64,000 nucleotides of DNA, taken from positions 53,773-117,772 of the forward strand of contig QANZ01022370.1 in assembly GCA_003254925.1 (NCBI GenBank), given 5' to 3'. The notes beneath the pieces are model-generated. The model had not been told where the DNA came from, made no database searches, and saw only the letters and a list, made by a program, of their open reading frames with translations. Source of the DNA: Chamaecrista fasciculata (taxonomy: Eukaryota; Streptophyta; Magnoliopsida; Fabales; Fabaceae). Below, piece by piece: positions 1 to 11,666 of this stretch. Both the position numbers and the translations under genes were made by a program. Numbering within the stretch: position 1 is the first letter of the stretch; each line of letters opens with the position of its first letter.

Positions 1-2842
1 ATATTGAGTCTGGTACAACATGATGGATCCTATTGCCAAAGCATAAGGGATGCCACTCATGTGTCCTTTGCTCATCATGTGTCTCAGGAAACACTGATTC
101 TTGCTAAGGACCAAAACTTGATTCATCGGCATGAATCTCTTCTCGAAATCTCGCATACTGAACTCCTTCAGCATCTTATCCAAGAACGTACTTTTGACTC
201 AACTCAAGAAGTCTCCAAGATCTATCACCATAGATTCTTGTTGCCTACACTATAGGCCACTTCTTTCCTTCATCGAGAGCGGTTTACTCATCTAAGATTC
301 ACAATCTTTAAGACAGCAATGTGACTTTCGACTAGCGATATGTCAATGACATATGGCACCAAGAATACAATCGTGCTCCCACTAACCTTCTTGTAAACAC
401 AGGACTTATCAAGGTTTTTGTAAGAAGCCAAACCCTTTTGACGTCTTTATCAAAACAGTGATAAAAGTTTCTAGATAGGTGGCGGGCTCACCACGCTCCT
501 AGAGCAACACATCCTTGCTCTCAATGACCAAAGATCCCTATCTTTGAAACTGAGAACGTGTTCTATCAGAACTTTGTTGTCCTTATGTTTTAGAGGAGCT
601 TCCACAACTCCTTTCGGATCTTCTCTAATTTTCGTCTGCGCCACTCAAGTGTCTTGTGGATCTTGAACTTTTTCAAGATTCATCTTACTCCCACTGTTTC
701 TTTTGTAAACAAAGAATTCCTTTCTGAAAGGTATTCGCCTCTGACTTACAAACCCTTTTGTAATCAGGTGGGTAGTTTGACTTGATACCCCTTTGCGTTT
801 TCTTAGGGTATCCCACAAGCACATACTTGAGGGTTTTGAAGACAGTTTATAATCTGCCCATGGCTTATTATAAACTTGACGTCCTCAAAAGTTGAGACAA
901 AACATTTATGGGACTCTTTCCATACCATATCTTATATGGCGTGTCCTAGACGAAACGGTTAAGTGTGAAGTCAGCAGCTTCAAGAGCACACCCTTTAAAG
1001 GTTGGCAGAAGATCAATTAGACTCATCATAGATCAAACCTTATCTTATAGAGTTTGATACCTTTTCTCAAAACTCCATCCATTATGAGGTTTTCGAAAGA
1101 GTAAGTTGTGAGACAATCTCACAGCTTCTAGGATGATTAAACTATTTCTTGACTCAAATCTTTGTTCCCTTGATCGTATCAAGTAACTTGATTTTCTTGT
1201 CAAGTTAATTCTCTACTTCTCTTTGAAATCTCTATTTCAAAAGATCTCTGACTTGTGTTTCAAAAGGGTAGTCGTAGATCTAGCCTTTTGAAGCAGTTAG
1301 TAAGAGTTGTTTACTTTTAGCTTAACTACTTGTGGGTCCTCATACATCAACTATGCATGTTTCCCAAAAGTCTGACATTCTATTACCGCGGTCAGTAGAG
1401 GAATGTCACTTGTCATCTTTCCATTTCAAACAAGACTTGCAAGCATCATATGATTCACAATCATGTGAGCTTTAGAAGTTCATCTAAATGAAGCTTCCCA
1501 AGGCGTTTCTCGTTTGTATGGGTAAACGACAATTGCCAAAAGTGTATAGGATTAGATTCGCTAATCTTAGTCCCCTTCTTGTATCAATGTTATATATTGT
1601 TATTGTTTCTAATTTAAGACATAATGATTTTTGCAAATCACATAAGCAAACAAACATTACTTTATTAAAGTAGAAACCAATCTTTAATGTTTACACATAA
1701 AATCTTCCTTATCTCTATAAGGAGAAAATAATGTTCAAAACTTTAAAGAATAACAATAAACTAGCCCTAAGGGGCTATCCAAGCTCTCATGTTCCTTTAG
1801 CAGCATTGGCAGCAACCTTTGCTCCATTGTCCACTTCTAGGTCCATATCGCTTTCGTCCTCGTTTTCTACTGTCTCTAAAGACCCTGCACATCAAATGTG
1901 AGAACCACATATCATATCCAATACTTAAGTGGTTAAGTAGAAAAAGAAGATTAACAAAGATACCTGAAGTAGAGGCTTGAACGCTCTTCTTCTTCTTTTG
2001 ATCTTCCAGTAGTATTTGCACTTTCTCATCGCGTGTCTTGACACTTGACAGAAAGCACAAGATACTTCCTCTGAGGGCTTTGCCTTCTTGGCAAGTGATT
2101 GATTAGGGTCGTCCTCTGGCTTGGTCTCATCATCCAGCTCGATTCCCTTCATCTTTTCTTTGCCCTTCAATTTCCTTTCCCTTTTCTGAATCAGAGATGC
2201 CTCAACTGACTTGAGCATCCCATGCAGCTCAGAAACTGTCTTCTCTGTTCCTCTCCTATAGTAGCTTTTGACGAACGAGTCATAGCTCTTAGGTAGTGAG
2301 CACAGGATCATACCAGTGGCAATCTCAGGTGGAACAGGGAATCTCAGCCTATCAAGATGATCTATGTACCCTCTCATCTGAGTGACATGGTAACCAACAG
2401 ATTCACCTTCAGCCATTTTGCAAGACATAAGAGCCTTAGTGGTCTCATATCTATCTTGTCTGATTTGATAGCGGAACATTTCCTTGAGACGCATAATCAT
2501 CTCATATGACATCAATGTATCCAAGCCCTCATGCAGCTCTGGAATCATTGTGTCTATCATCAGACAAGAGACCTCCAGCGAGTCGTCGAAGTGCTTCTCG
2601 TAAGCCCTCCACTCAGCTCCTGGAGCGCCCTTGGCAGGCTCTTTAGGGATAGGTTTGTCCAAAACATACAGTCTCCTCTCATGGGTGAGAACAATTCTCA
2701 GATTACGAAACCAATCGAGGAAGTTCGTTCTGGTCAGCTTATCCTTCTCAAGGATAGGTCGCAGTGAAAAAGTTGAACTACTAGTTGCCATTTGATTCTA
2801 CAATTTCAAAGATATGAATTTTGATTAGCATCATATATATCC

Positions 2843-4751
2843 TATTGGGAAATCCCCGGGGAAAACACGCAGCGGAAGAAAACAGTAAATAAAAACACTT
2901 GCGCTCCCCAGGAAAATCCAACCCTGAGATCCGCTAGTTGAATTTAAAACCAGATATGAAAAGTGTTATACCTCAAGCTTTCAATCGGATTGGTGATACT
3001 CGTGAGTCTAGAAGTCCGTTTTCACGTCCTTCCTCTACCGGTGATCCACATGAACAGTTTCCCGAACACGAGGTGCTAGCCTCCACGCCTCTTTCTCCAA
3101 AGAGACTCGGGATTCAATCTACAGTTTGTGAATTCAGGAACTCCTTCTCTGAACTCCAAGCTAGGTGGCGCAATACTGAGTGCAAGACAGCAACAAAACC
3201 CCTTTTGTTCTTCTTCACTCAAGAACCCTAGAACCCACAACTTTCGATTTCTCTCTCTAACACTTAGAGGAAAATCGACTTCTCTCTCTAGGAAGGTGGG
3301 TGGCGAAAATTCTCTCTCAACAAGGAGGAAAATCGACTTCTCTCTTTTTGGTGAGCTAGGGTTTCACAATGTGCATGACATGACTCTCTCTTGAGCTAGG
3401 CGACTTTTAGGCTTTATATTTACTAAAATTATAGTAATTTTATAAATATAAAATCATGATATTCTGATAATATCATATCTTTAAGACTTGAATATCTAAT
3501 TAAAATATTACCATAATATTTTAATTCAAATTCAAATCCCTATCTCATAGAATCAAATTGAAGATCAAATCTTCCAATGGGACCCACATGAGATAGGCGC
3601 CTACTTGCTCCAATTATTGGGAATTTTATAAATCAAAAATAACTCCTAAAATTAGGAAGTCATAACCAACTTATTTTATCCCAATGTTTTTGAATTAAAA
3701 TATTACAATAATATCTTTAATTCAAAATTTGAATTCTGAATTTAAATTCTTTATTGAATTAAAATATTACCCCAATATCTTAATTCAAATCTAGAATCTC
3801 AAATTCAAATTCAAATCCATGACTTAAATTAATAAAACATTTTTATTAATTAAATCACCAAAATTTGAGGCGCGACCCTCAAGCAAAATATTAGGGAATT
3901 TTACAAATCAATAATCTCATAACTTTTAGGAATTATTTAATTTATTATTCCTAATATTTAAATTGTAAATAATTAATCTCTACTAATCATTTAACAATTA
4001 TTTAAACCGTAGAAAATTTAAGACAAGACATAATGTCCCAGACATTTCCTTTGTGTCTTAAATTAGGCCACGTAGTGACCCACGAATTACCCTAATTCGT
4101 GTCCCTTATAAGGTGTGTTCTAATCCTGCTCGTGTGTGACCCAGCAGGCCCCGGGAAAGTCATCCATGATCCAAACCTTTACTTTCTCGATCTCCTTGAG
4201 TAAGTCCCAATATCTAGCATGGCCATGCATTTTCCTGGACAGACTCATCGAGGGCGCCAGTAAGATATCTCCCAATTTAATGGGGAACAAAATCCCAATT
4301 TTGGTCAGTCCACATTCCTCAGCACGGCAATCAACCAAACCCGTACTTAGCCCTTATGGCTACCCTGCTATGGGCAACGTTAGACTAAGCCAAAGTCTGA
4401 CAACTGCAACGCCGGAATAATGATGACCTCAGGTCTAAGGCGTCGTGACAAGCGTACAAGAGAGGCAAGCTGATGACTAAACCCATGCAGGACTCTCCGG
4501 GTCAGTCCAGCAACTCGTAACCCCTTACGTAATTGCACCATGACTCTCATTCCAGCATCTAGTGCGTGCATCCCTATGCACTGAGGTCATGCTGATCTTA
4601 GTTCATTTTCGCTCCCACGAAAACAATCGATCAGGGACAGATTTAGATTAATTATCTTATAATTAATCATGGACGTAATCACAGTAAACATGCTAATAAT
4701 GTGAAAACCATTAATTTATCTCTATAAATTAATCCATATGTTCATAACATA
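2843..4751 (-). mobile_element. LTR piece of the same Copia family nested in the leader of copy A
   Basis: The left end resembles the inner LTR end (TTGGGAAATC followed by a GCAGCGGAAG stretch) and the body matches the other LTRs (conserved GACCCGGAGAGTC block in element sense), but the outermost 40 or so bases seen in sister LTRs are absent. Leader sequence resumes directly on both sides, so this is an insertion into copy A. A 14-bp direct repeat CATCATATATATCC flanks it (2829-2842 and 4752-4765), longer than the usual 5-bp Copia duplication. Confidence 0.8.
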
Positions 4752-4832
4752 CATCATATATATCCATCATTTTATAAAACCCAGTAAAATTTATTATTAG
4801 TGGCTAAGACCCATATTTCACAAAAATTTACC

Positions 4833-6104
4833 GTCGCTGAGGGCGATCATGCACCTTTTGGCTATTTAGGTAGGTAACTCTTTACCAATCACATCATATG
4901 TGACTCTTAGATCTTTATGGGACTGTATCATCATATGATACGTTTTATGGCATGTTTATCCCATCTAATGCCTTGAGGTCCAAAATCGTTTTGATAACCC
5001 CATTAAGTCACACAATAAAACTTGTGAATGGCTAGGCTCAAAACAACGAGGCCGAAGCTTTAACCCTCATATCATCAAGGCCCTACCAAACACGTGTCGT
5101 TGAGGGCGATCACCGCATCTAGCATGTCAAGACTTCAACGAGGCGTTGCGTTGAATCTCCCATTCACGCGTGTGTCCTCAAGGTCAAGATAGATACGTGT
5201 CGCTGAGGGCGATCACCGCTCTATGATGAACAAGATTTCCACAGGGTGTTTTATTGATGGCATTAAAACTTGAGATTTTCTAAAAGGGTTAAATATTTAA
5301 AATTGTTCCATTTTATAGTTTAATTTTAAAACTCCTTTTAAAATTAAACGAGTCATGCCACATGTTTATTTCCCCATGTATCACATACATATAAACATGT
5401 GCATGGATCTTGCATCATATGCAAAATCCCACGCCCGTATCGTATACGTTGTTGTAGCGTTTAATATTGTAAATAGCATGTTAAAATCGCGTCCTAAACA
5501 TACATCTAGCGCTTTGTATCACATACAAACTAAATGTAAAGCAAACATATATCGTGTTTAGATATGGCCCACCTATCCTAACAATTCTCCCAAGCCAATG
5601 AGAGAATTTTTCAAAAAAGAAAGGTAAAATTACAAGAGAGTAAACCCCAGTTACATTGAGGTATAAACTGAAAAGTAAAATTACATCGGATAGAGGGAGA
5701 CGACACGCAGGCCGTATACACCAAAAACCTAGAGCCATATCCAACACCACACAATTACATATATGAACCATTCATACAATTATGTCAAACACGATATATC
5801 AAACACACATATCAAAACCGATTTTGTATTGTGTTTAATTAGGATTGTGCAATTTTAACATGCCTTTTCTTGAAATTAGGCCCACTATCAATAATTATAA
5901 AATTCAAGAATCATATTCAAGAATTTAGATTATTGATCTGAAAACTTTATAAAATTCATAATTTTAATAAATTTTCAGCCACCCCTTTTATAATTATAAT
6001 TAAAACAATTTTAACTATAATTATATGGAATTTCGACTTTTGCCTAGAATTTCAAGAAAACTTTAAATCAATAATATTGATTTCTTTATGTATCACATAC
6101 ATAA
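4833..6104 (-). repeat. Structured leader: GTCGC stem-loops and TAT-nnn-ATA stem-loop array
   Basis: The leader of copy A holds three copies of a GTCGYTGAGGGCGATCA motif at 4833, 5096 and 5199, each able to form TCGC/GCGA (or TCGT/GCGA) stems. Further in are five short perfect inverted repeats around a TAT-nnn-ATA core: 5376-5390 (ATGTAT/ATACAT), 5411-5423 (TGCAT/ATGCA), 5436-5448 (CGTAT/ATACG), 5513-5529 (TTTGTAT/ATACAAA) and 6086-6104 (TTATGTAT/ATACATAA). Equivalents occur in the leaders at 33558-34800 and 47488-50920. Function unknown; the conserved pairing is visible, any role in packaging or dimerisation is inference. Confidence 0.7.
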
Positions 6105-6264
6105 AATTTGCACCTTTTGCATTAGTTCCAAAACTTTTGGTGGATCTTTTTCGTAAAACAACAACATGCATGCCAATTGAAAAGCGGTAAAACATACATT
6201 ACACATCACATGTATAATCACCAAAACCAATACAGATCCAAGAATAGCGTGGCTCTGATACCAC

Positions 6265-8588
6265 TGTTGGGAAATCGCCATGCACACAACGCAGCGGAAC
6301 CGAATATAGAATTAAAAATTTTAAACCAAAACATAAAACAAGCACACAGCGACTTCTTTCCAAATGAATCCGCTATATGGATCTGTATCAGTGTAAGGAC
6401 AAGAGTTTACCCAAATCGATCGGCAGTTCTTTGTGTTTACGAATATGAGGAGTCCACTCCGAGTGTGCTCCCTCCACCGGTGATCCACACGAACAGTTTG
6501 GTAGATTCCTAGGTGCTAGCCTCCTTCACTTCTCCAAGTGAACCGGGAACCTTATCTACGGTGTTCTTGCATTCAAGAACAATTCTCGAACTCCAAGACT
6601 AGATGGTGCCTAGATCAAGAATCTTATTCTTGATCTCACACAACCTTGTCACAAACCCTAAAACTCCTTTTAGGGTTTGCGCCACTTTCTCTCTCTAGGA
6701 AAACTAGGGTTGTGTTTTCTCTCTCAATCTTTCACCAAGACTCAAAACAATTTTGCTCTTGTGAAAAATAGCTAGCTAAAGTCGAAAATTCCAAGTGAGC
6801 ATGAGGCTTGCTTAAAGTCGACTTTAGCTAGCATCTATATATAGGGTTTGAGGTTTTGATAATTATAATTAGGGAATCCCAAAAATATAATTATCGAATT
6901 ATTAAATTATGAGATTACAATAATATCATAATTTTAGGACTTGAATTCCTAATTATAATATTACCTTAATATTATAATTTGAATTCAAATGCAATCTTGG
7001 AGAATCAAATTGGAAGATCAAATCTTCCCAAAAGATTCTAGCCTCATGCGCCAAGTCCATAGGATTTTAGTTAGAATTTAATAAATCAAAATAACAAACC
7101 TAACTCTTAGGTAGTTATAACTAATTTGTTATTTTCCAACAATATTGATTTAAGATATTACCATAATATCTTTAGTCAATCTTTTAAATTTTGAATTTTA
7201 GTCTTTATTGAATTAAAATATTACACTAATATTTAAATCCAACTTAGACCTAAAATTCGACTTCCCCATATATATATATGTTATTGAATTAAAATATTAC
7301 CTTAATATATTTAATCCAATCATTTGAAATCTAGATCAAATCTATTTGAATTTCAAATCTCAAGCCATGACTTTTAATTAATAAAACATTTCTATTAATT
7401 AAAATAGGCTATATTTAGGCGCCAACCTCCATCCCCATTATCCTAATATTAGTGAATTTAATAAATCAATAATTCCCTAACTTTTAGGAAACTTATCTAA
7501 TTTATTTATTCCTAATATTATAAATAGGAATATAATTGTAAATAGCATAATCCAATTATCTATTTAACAATTATCATATATATATATATATATTTAAATT
7601 TGTCCCACAAATCTAAATATCATATATCTGTAGATATTTATTTAAGACAATATTTCATGTCTCAGACAGTCAATTATGTCTTAAATGGTGTCACATATGT
7701 GACCCACGAATTAACCTTAATTCGTGTCTCGTTGTGGCATCTTGATCCTGCTCGTGTGTGACCCAGCAGGCCCCACGTGAAGTTGGCAGCAAGTCATCCA
7801 TATGACCTACAAGTCGAGAGTGGACTCTAGCAAGCCATCACGACTACCCAAAACACGTGAGTTGTCGTTTAACGCCGAAACGACTTAACCTCAGTACCTC
7901 CTTGTCCAGTTCCCTTTTTGTCCTACGATATTTCGGTTATGGATCAGGAATGGGAAAGTCATCCAAAATCCATACTTCAACTTTCTCGATTCCTTGAGTA
8001 AGTCCCAATTTCCAGTGTGGCCACACATTCCTTGGACAGACTCATCGAGGGGCCCAGTTAAATATCTCCCATCTCTATGAGGGACAAAATTCCATCTTGG
8101 TCAACCATATTCCTCAGCACGGTAATCAACCAAACCCGTACTTAGCCCTTATGGCTACCCTGCTACGGGCAACGTCAGACTAAGCCAAACTCTGACAACT
8201 ACAATGCCGGAATGATGAAGACCTCAGGTCTTGAGGGCATCATGACAGGTGTACAGGAGAAACTAGCTAATGACTGAAACCCATGCAGGATTCTCCGGGT
8301 CAGTCCAGCAACTCGTAACCCTTTACGTAATTGCACCATGACTCTCGTACCAGCATCTAGTGCATGCATCTCTATGCACCGAGGTCATGCTGGTCTTGGT
8401 TCATTTCAAGTTCCCACTTGAATGAGCGACCAGGGACAGTTTAGATTAATTATCCTATAATTAATCACGGACTGTTATCATAGTAAACATGCTAATAATA
8501 TGATAACCATTAATTTATCTCTATAAATTAATTAATATGTTCACAACATATTTATAAAATGATTGGCCCTAGGGCACAATCTCCATCA
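6265..8588 (-). repeat. 5' LTR of Copia copy A (2324 bp)
   Basis: The LTR begins TGATGGAGATTG and ends CCCAACA in element sense, with TG...CA ends. The tRNA primer site lies one base inside it. A 10-bp palindrome (GATTAATTAT/ATAATTAATC type) lies near its outer end, around 8440-8465, as in the family's other LTRs. An (AT)n microsatellite sits at about 7573-7592. Confidence 0.9.
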
Positions 8589-9870
8589 GAGTGTAGATGG
8601 AAGGTGGGTAATGGCCATTCCATCCGGTTAGGCAACAACTTTTGGTTTAAACCTACTAACAATACTCCTGGCATTAACACAGTTGCTGACTTGATTTCTG
8701 ACTCCCACAAGTGGAACTATGAACTTGTCTCTGCAACTTTCAACCAAGAGGATACTAGAAACATCATGAGAATCCCTATTTCACACACTAATAGGCCGGA
8801 TTCTATGACATGGAGCAAGGATCGAAGAGGCACTTATTCTGTTAGCATGGCTTATAAGAACTCCATTGCCAATATATATTCATTGCATGCAGGAAATTCT
8901 TTTAACTGGGAGTATATTTGGAAGGCCAATTTGCCCCCCCCCCAAACTATATGTTTTCAGCTGGAAATGATTACATAATAGTCTTCCAATTGGAGCGAAT
9001 CTGCTAAAGAAACATTTTAGAATTGAAGGTACATGCCCTTTTGGATGTGACTGTATTGAATCTGACACTCATCTTTTTTTGGAGTGTCCCGTTGCCAAAG
9101 CCGCATGGTTTGGTTCCCCATTAGCCCTCAGAAGCACTGCAGTCCAGCCCCTAGACTTCCAAACATGGCTGAAGCAATGTTTTATAAATGATAACCCCGG
9201 GACAGGGACTTCCCTCCTACATATCCTGTGGTTCTGCTGGACTATTTATATGCATAGGAACGAGGTTCTTTTCCAGAAAACAACTCCAAATCCTGACAAA
9301 ATAATCAATGAGAGGATGAGAAACAAGGATAATTCTCAGTTTCTACATGAAGCAGCCCATGACCTGAACATAACTGAAAAGCAGCAGTTTGGAAGCAGAC
9401 TCCCACTGACTCTGAACCACCATTGGAAGCCTGATGACATCCTCATTGCTGCACAACGATTCAAAGACAAGTCCAAGAATGTTTTCATTGCTTTTACTTT
9501 TAAATCCTCAGGACCAATGTTACTCTTCTATCATTGTGATTTTGACAGGTCAAAACAGCTGATCGACACTTTTGCGGAAAGCCTTAGGAGGTGGCTGGAA
9601 ATTTGCACAGAATTTCGATCCTATACAGCAAATATCATCTGCCAATGTAACTTCAAACTCAAGGGCAATAATCCTATAGTTAGCACAATCATGGAGGATA
9701 TCCAGCACATGATTGCAGATCCACAAAATGGATGGCAGATTTCCAGGATGAAGCACAACATCAAGATGAAGGATATTTGGCCTTGGATTGATAGCTACTT
9801 TGTAGGAACTTGTTGTTTTTATGTAGTTTTCTTCTCTGTTTTACTGTTTCTTTCAATTCAAAAAAAAAAA
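8589..9870 (+). mobile_element. LINE (L1-type) 3' fragment with zf-RVT domain and A-rich tail
   Basis: The translation starts CRWKVGNGHSIRLGNNFW, the usual plant-LINE stretch just after the reverse transcriptase, followed by W-S-K-D-R-R-G-T-Y-S-V and a zf-RVT domain with cysteines in CPFGCDCIESDTHLFLECP. A more diverged C-terminal part follows and the copy ends in an A-rich run near 9860-9870. The frame changes at a ten-C run (8934-8943), and a TGA codon follows shortly after it, so the copy is dead. Everything upstream of zf-RVT is replaced by the outer LTR end of Copia copy A. The reading frame that opens at 8559 borrows its first ten residues from that LTR. Confidence 0.85.
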
Positions 9871-10396
9871 ATGCAAAAAGAAGACGGGTGAAGCATTTGA
9901 TACGCTTAGGATTTTGGTCTGAATGATGCATATGAATATAGTAACTGGGAGGCTTGAGGATTTTTGGAACGCAAGTCACTCTACGTGGTAAGGATATTCA
10001 AAATTTTGAAAATTGTTTCAACTTGCTGAAGCGACTTGCATGCAAAAAAGTTTGTTGCAAGTCACTCCACGTAGCATCGGCACAAACTGATGTCGAGCTC
10101 GCCGCAAGTCGTTGCTATATAGAGTGACTTGCGTTTAAACAAATTTGCTACAAATCATTCCATGTGATAGTAGATAATTAAATAATCAGTCTTGTACCAC
10201 AAAAATAAATATATATATTGATAAAAGTTTTAAAAATAAATATGATTTAAAACATATTTAATTTTTTAAATGTATAGTAATGGTAAAAAAAAACCATCCC
10301 TATTATAGAAATTGAAATTCAAGAATTAATTAGGTTTCTCTTTTATTTACATTAACAATTTTATGCGAAAAAAAATGATAACGTTAATTAATATTT
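9871..10396. other. Non-genic stretch with a cluster of GCAAGTCAC motifs in both orientations
   Basis: No gene is visible. GCAAGTCAC or its complement occurs at 9971-9979, 10031-10039 (GCGACTTGC), 10057-10065, 10104-10111 (GCAAGTCG) and 10134-10142, with a diverged copy near 10149. Two copies extend to GCAAGTCACTCYACGT. Such clusters are typical of the subterminal repeats of CACTA or other TIR transposons, but I found no terminal repeat or duplication here, so this is at most a fragment. The remainder is A/T-rich. Confidence 0.4.
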
Positions 10397-11529
10397 GGGT
10401 AAATTACATAAAAGGGCCCTGTGGTTTGACCCATTTTCAGATAGGGTCCATGTGGTTTAAAAAGTTTCAAATTGGGGCCTGTGGTTTGCTCCGTTAACAA
10501 AAAGGGTTCTGAGGTATATTTCCGTCTAAAATTTGACGGAAATCTTGGCTAAAATACTATTTTAAGACCCTAACTATTAATTTTTATGCGCTTGACTCCC
10601 TATTTGTGAGAGAAGGACTTTGACGTAAAAAAAGAAAAGTTTTCTGAAAATAAATGAAATTTCACCCAAATTTTCAAATTTCTCTTTAATCTCCAGAATA
10701 TTGTCTGCTCATCGTCGCTCGGATTCGATCATCTTCTTCCTCGCCTCACTCACTTTCCCTACTGTTATGTTCAATTGATCAGTTATAACAAAAAACACAA
10801 ATTAAAAAAAAAAAATGAACTCCTTCATTCTCTCTTCTTCTTCCACTACCATTATCACTCACTCCCAAAACCCTAACCAGATTTTCAAGTTCAGCTTCAA
10901 AATCCCCATTCTTCCCCTCCATTCCTCAACCCCGTTCTCGACAAGAAACCAAGTCAAGAGGAGTCGAATCTTGATGCCGTGCTCGTCGTTCGCCGGCCAG
11001 TGAAGGAGATTTTCGATGCGAAAGCAACGACGGAGGACGGCGGCGATGACGACGCCGCAACAAAGGCTTCAGCGGCGATTGATGCGGGGCTGTGGAGTTT
11101 GCGAAGAAGATGCCGATGTTTGAGCCGATGGAGAGAGTGGAATCGGAGTCCAAAGAGAAGATGCTGATTGTGAATTTGGACTTGGCGACGACGACGAAGA
11201 CAATGAGGAGATAGATGACCAGACGAAGATTTTGGAGATTAAAGAGCAACTTGAAAATTTGGTGAAATTTCATTCATTTCCAGGAAACTTTTTTTTTTTA
11301 CGTCAAAGTCCTTCTCTCACAAATAGGGAGTCAAACGCATAAAAATTAATAGTTAGGGTTTTAAAATAGTATTTTAGCCAAGATTTCTGTCAAATTTTAG
11401 ACGAAAATATACCTCAGAACCCTTTTTGTTAACGGAGTAAACCACAGGCCCCAATTTGAAACTTTTTAAACCACATGGACCCTATCTAAAAATGGGTCAA
11501 ACCACATGGCCTTTTTATGTAATTTACCC
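10397..11529. mobile_element. Pack-MULE: non-autonomous Mutator-like element with long TIRs and captured gene sequence
   Basis: The ends are GGGTAAATTACATAAAAGG and its complement, and the inverted repeats run about 315 bp (10397-10712 against 11213-11529) with visible divergence. The flanking 9-mers TTAATATTT (10388-10396) and TCAATATTT (11530-11538) match at eight of nine bases, the duplication size of Mutator-like elements. No transposase is present. The interior is unusually G/C-rich and looks like coding sequence taken from a plastid-protein gene. The right end lies 138 bp before the L4 start codon. The TIR arms include part of the captured sequence (GGAGATTAAAGAG and its complement). 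Confidence 0.82.
10815..11265 (+). pseudogene. Captured gene fragment inside the Pack-MULE, plastid-targeting-like N-terminus
   Basis: An ATG at 10815 opens a 62-residue frame rich in Ser, Thr and Pro (MNSFILSSSSTTIITHSQNP...), the composition of a chloroplast transit peptide. It ends at a stop near 11001. Beyond that, other frames read like ordinary protein: KEIFDAKATTEDGGDDDAAT, KKMPMFEPMERVESESKEK and, near the right TIR, DDQTKILEIKEQLENL. The frame switches mean the donor gene is broken or spliced out of context. I cannot name the donor. No role is implied; chimeric transcripts from such elements are known in plants. Confidence 0.5.
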
Positions 11530-11666
11530 TCAATATTTTACAGCCGCAGCTCAGACCTCTGTGACTCACACCAGTGAGCTAAACGGATAGATAGGCTTCG
11601 AAGGAAGCAACACATCCTTCTTCATCTTCTCTTCTGTCTTTTCTCTCTGTATCCTCTAACTCAACG

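Larger units (their letters stand above)
1..8588 (-). mobile_element. Ty1/Copia retrotransposon copy A, broken, cut by the window edge
   Basis: Read on the minus strand, the copy runs from its 5' LTR (6265-8588) through a primer-binding site (6251-6263, TGGTATCAGAGCC in element sense, matching initiator-Met tRNA priming), a non-coding leader (6250 down to 2792, split by a nested LTR piece), a Gag region starting at 2791, then integrase and reverse-transcriptase-end similarity down to base 1. The Gag frame opens MATSSSTFSLRPILEKDKL, like the related copies at 33443 and 47368. The copy is a fossil with multiple breaks and reduced coding content; its 3' LTR lies outside the window. Its outer LTR end abuts a LINE at 8589, so it inserted into that LINE. 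The lineage within Copia is not resolved (TNT1-94-like Pol). Confidence 0.9.

Noticed and set aside
4830-5220. Regularly spaced GTCGC...GATCACCGC motifs first considered as a CRISPR-like array
   Set aside because: Only three copies at unequal spacing, in the leader of a plant retrotransposon, and repeated in sister copies. There are no spacers and no associated genes.
8559-8588. Reading frame opening MIGPRAQSP in front of the LINE fragment, and the same peptide at 62628 (minus) before the gypsy Gag
   Set aside because: The peptide is encoded by the outer end of the Copia LTR read outward. It is an accident of insertion in both places, not a shared N-terminus or signal.
10926-11273. 115-codon minus-strand frame across the Pack-MULE interior
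   Set aside because: It is the antisense of captured coding-like DNA and lacks any recognisable domain.
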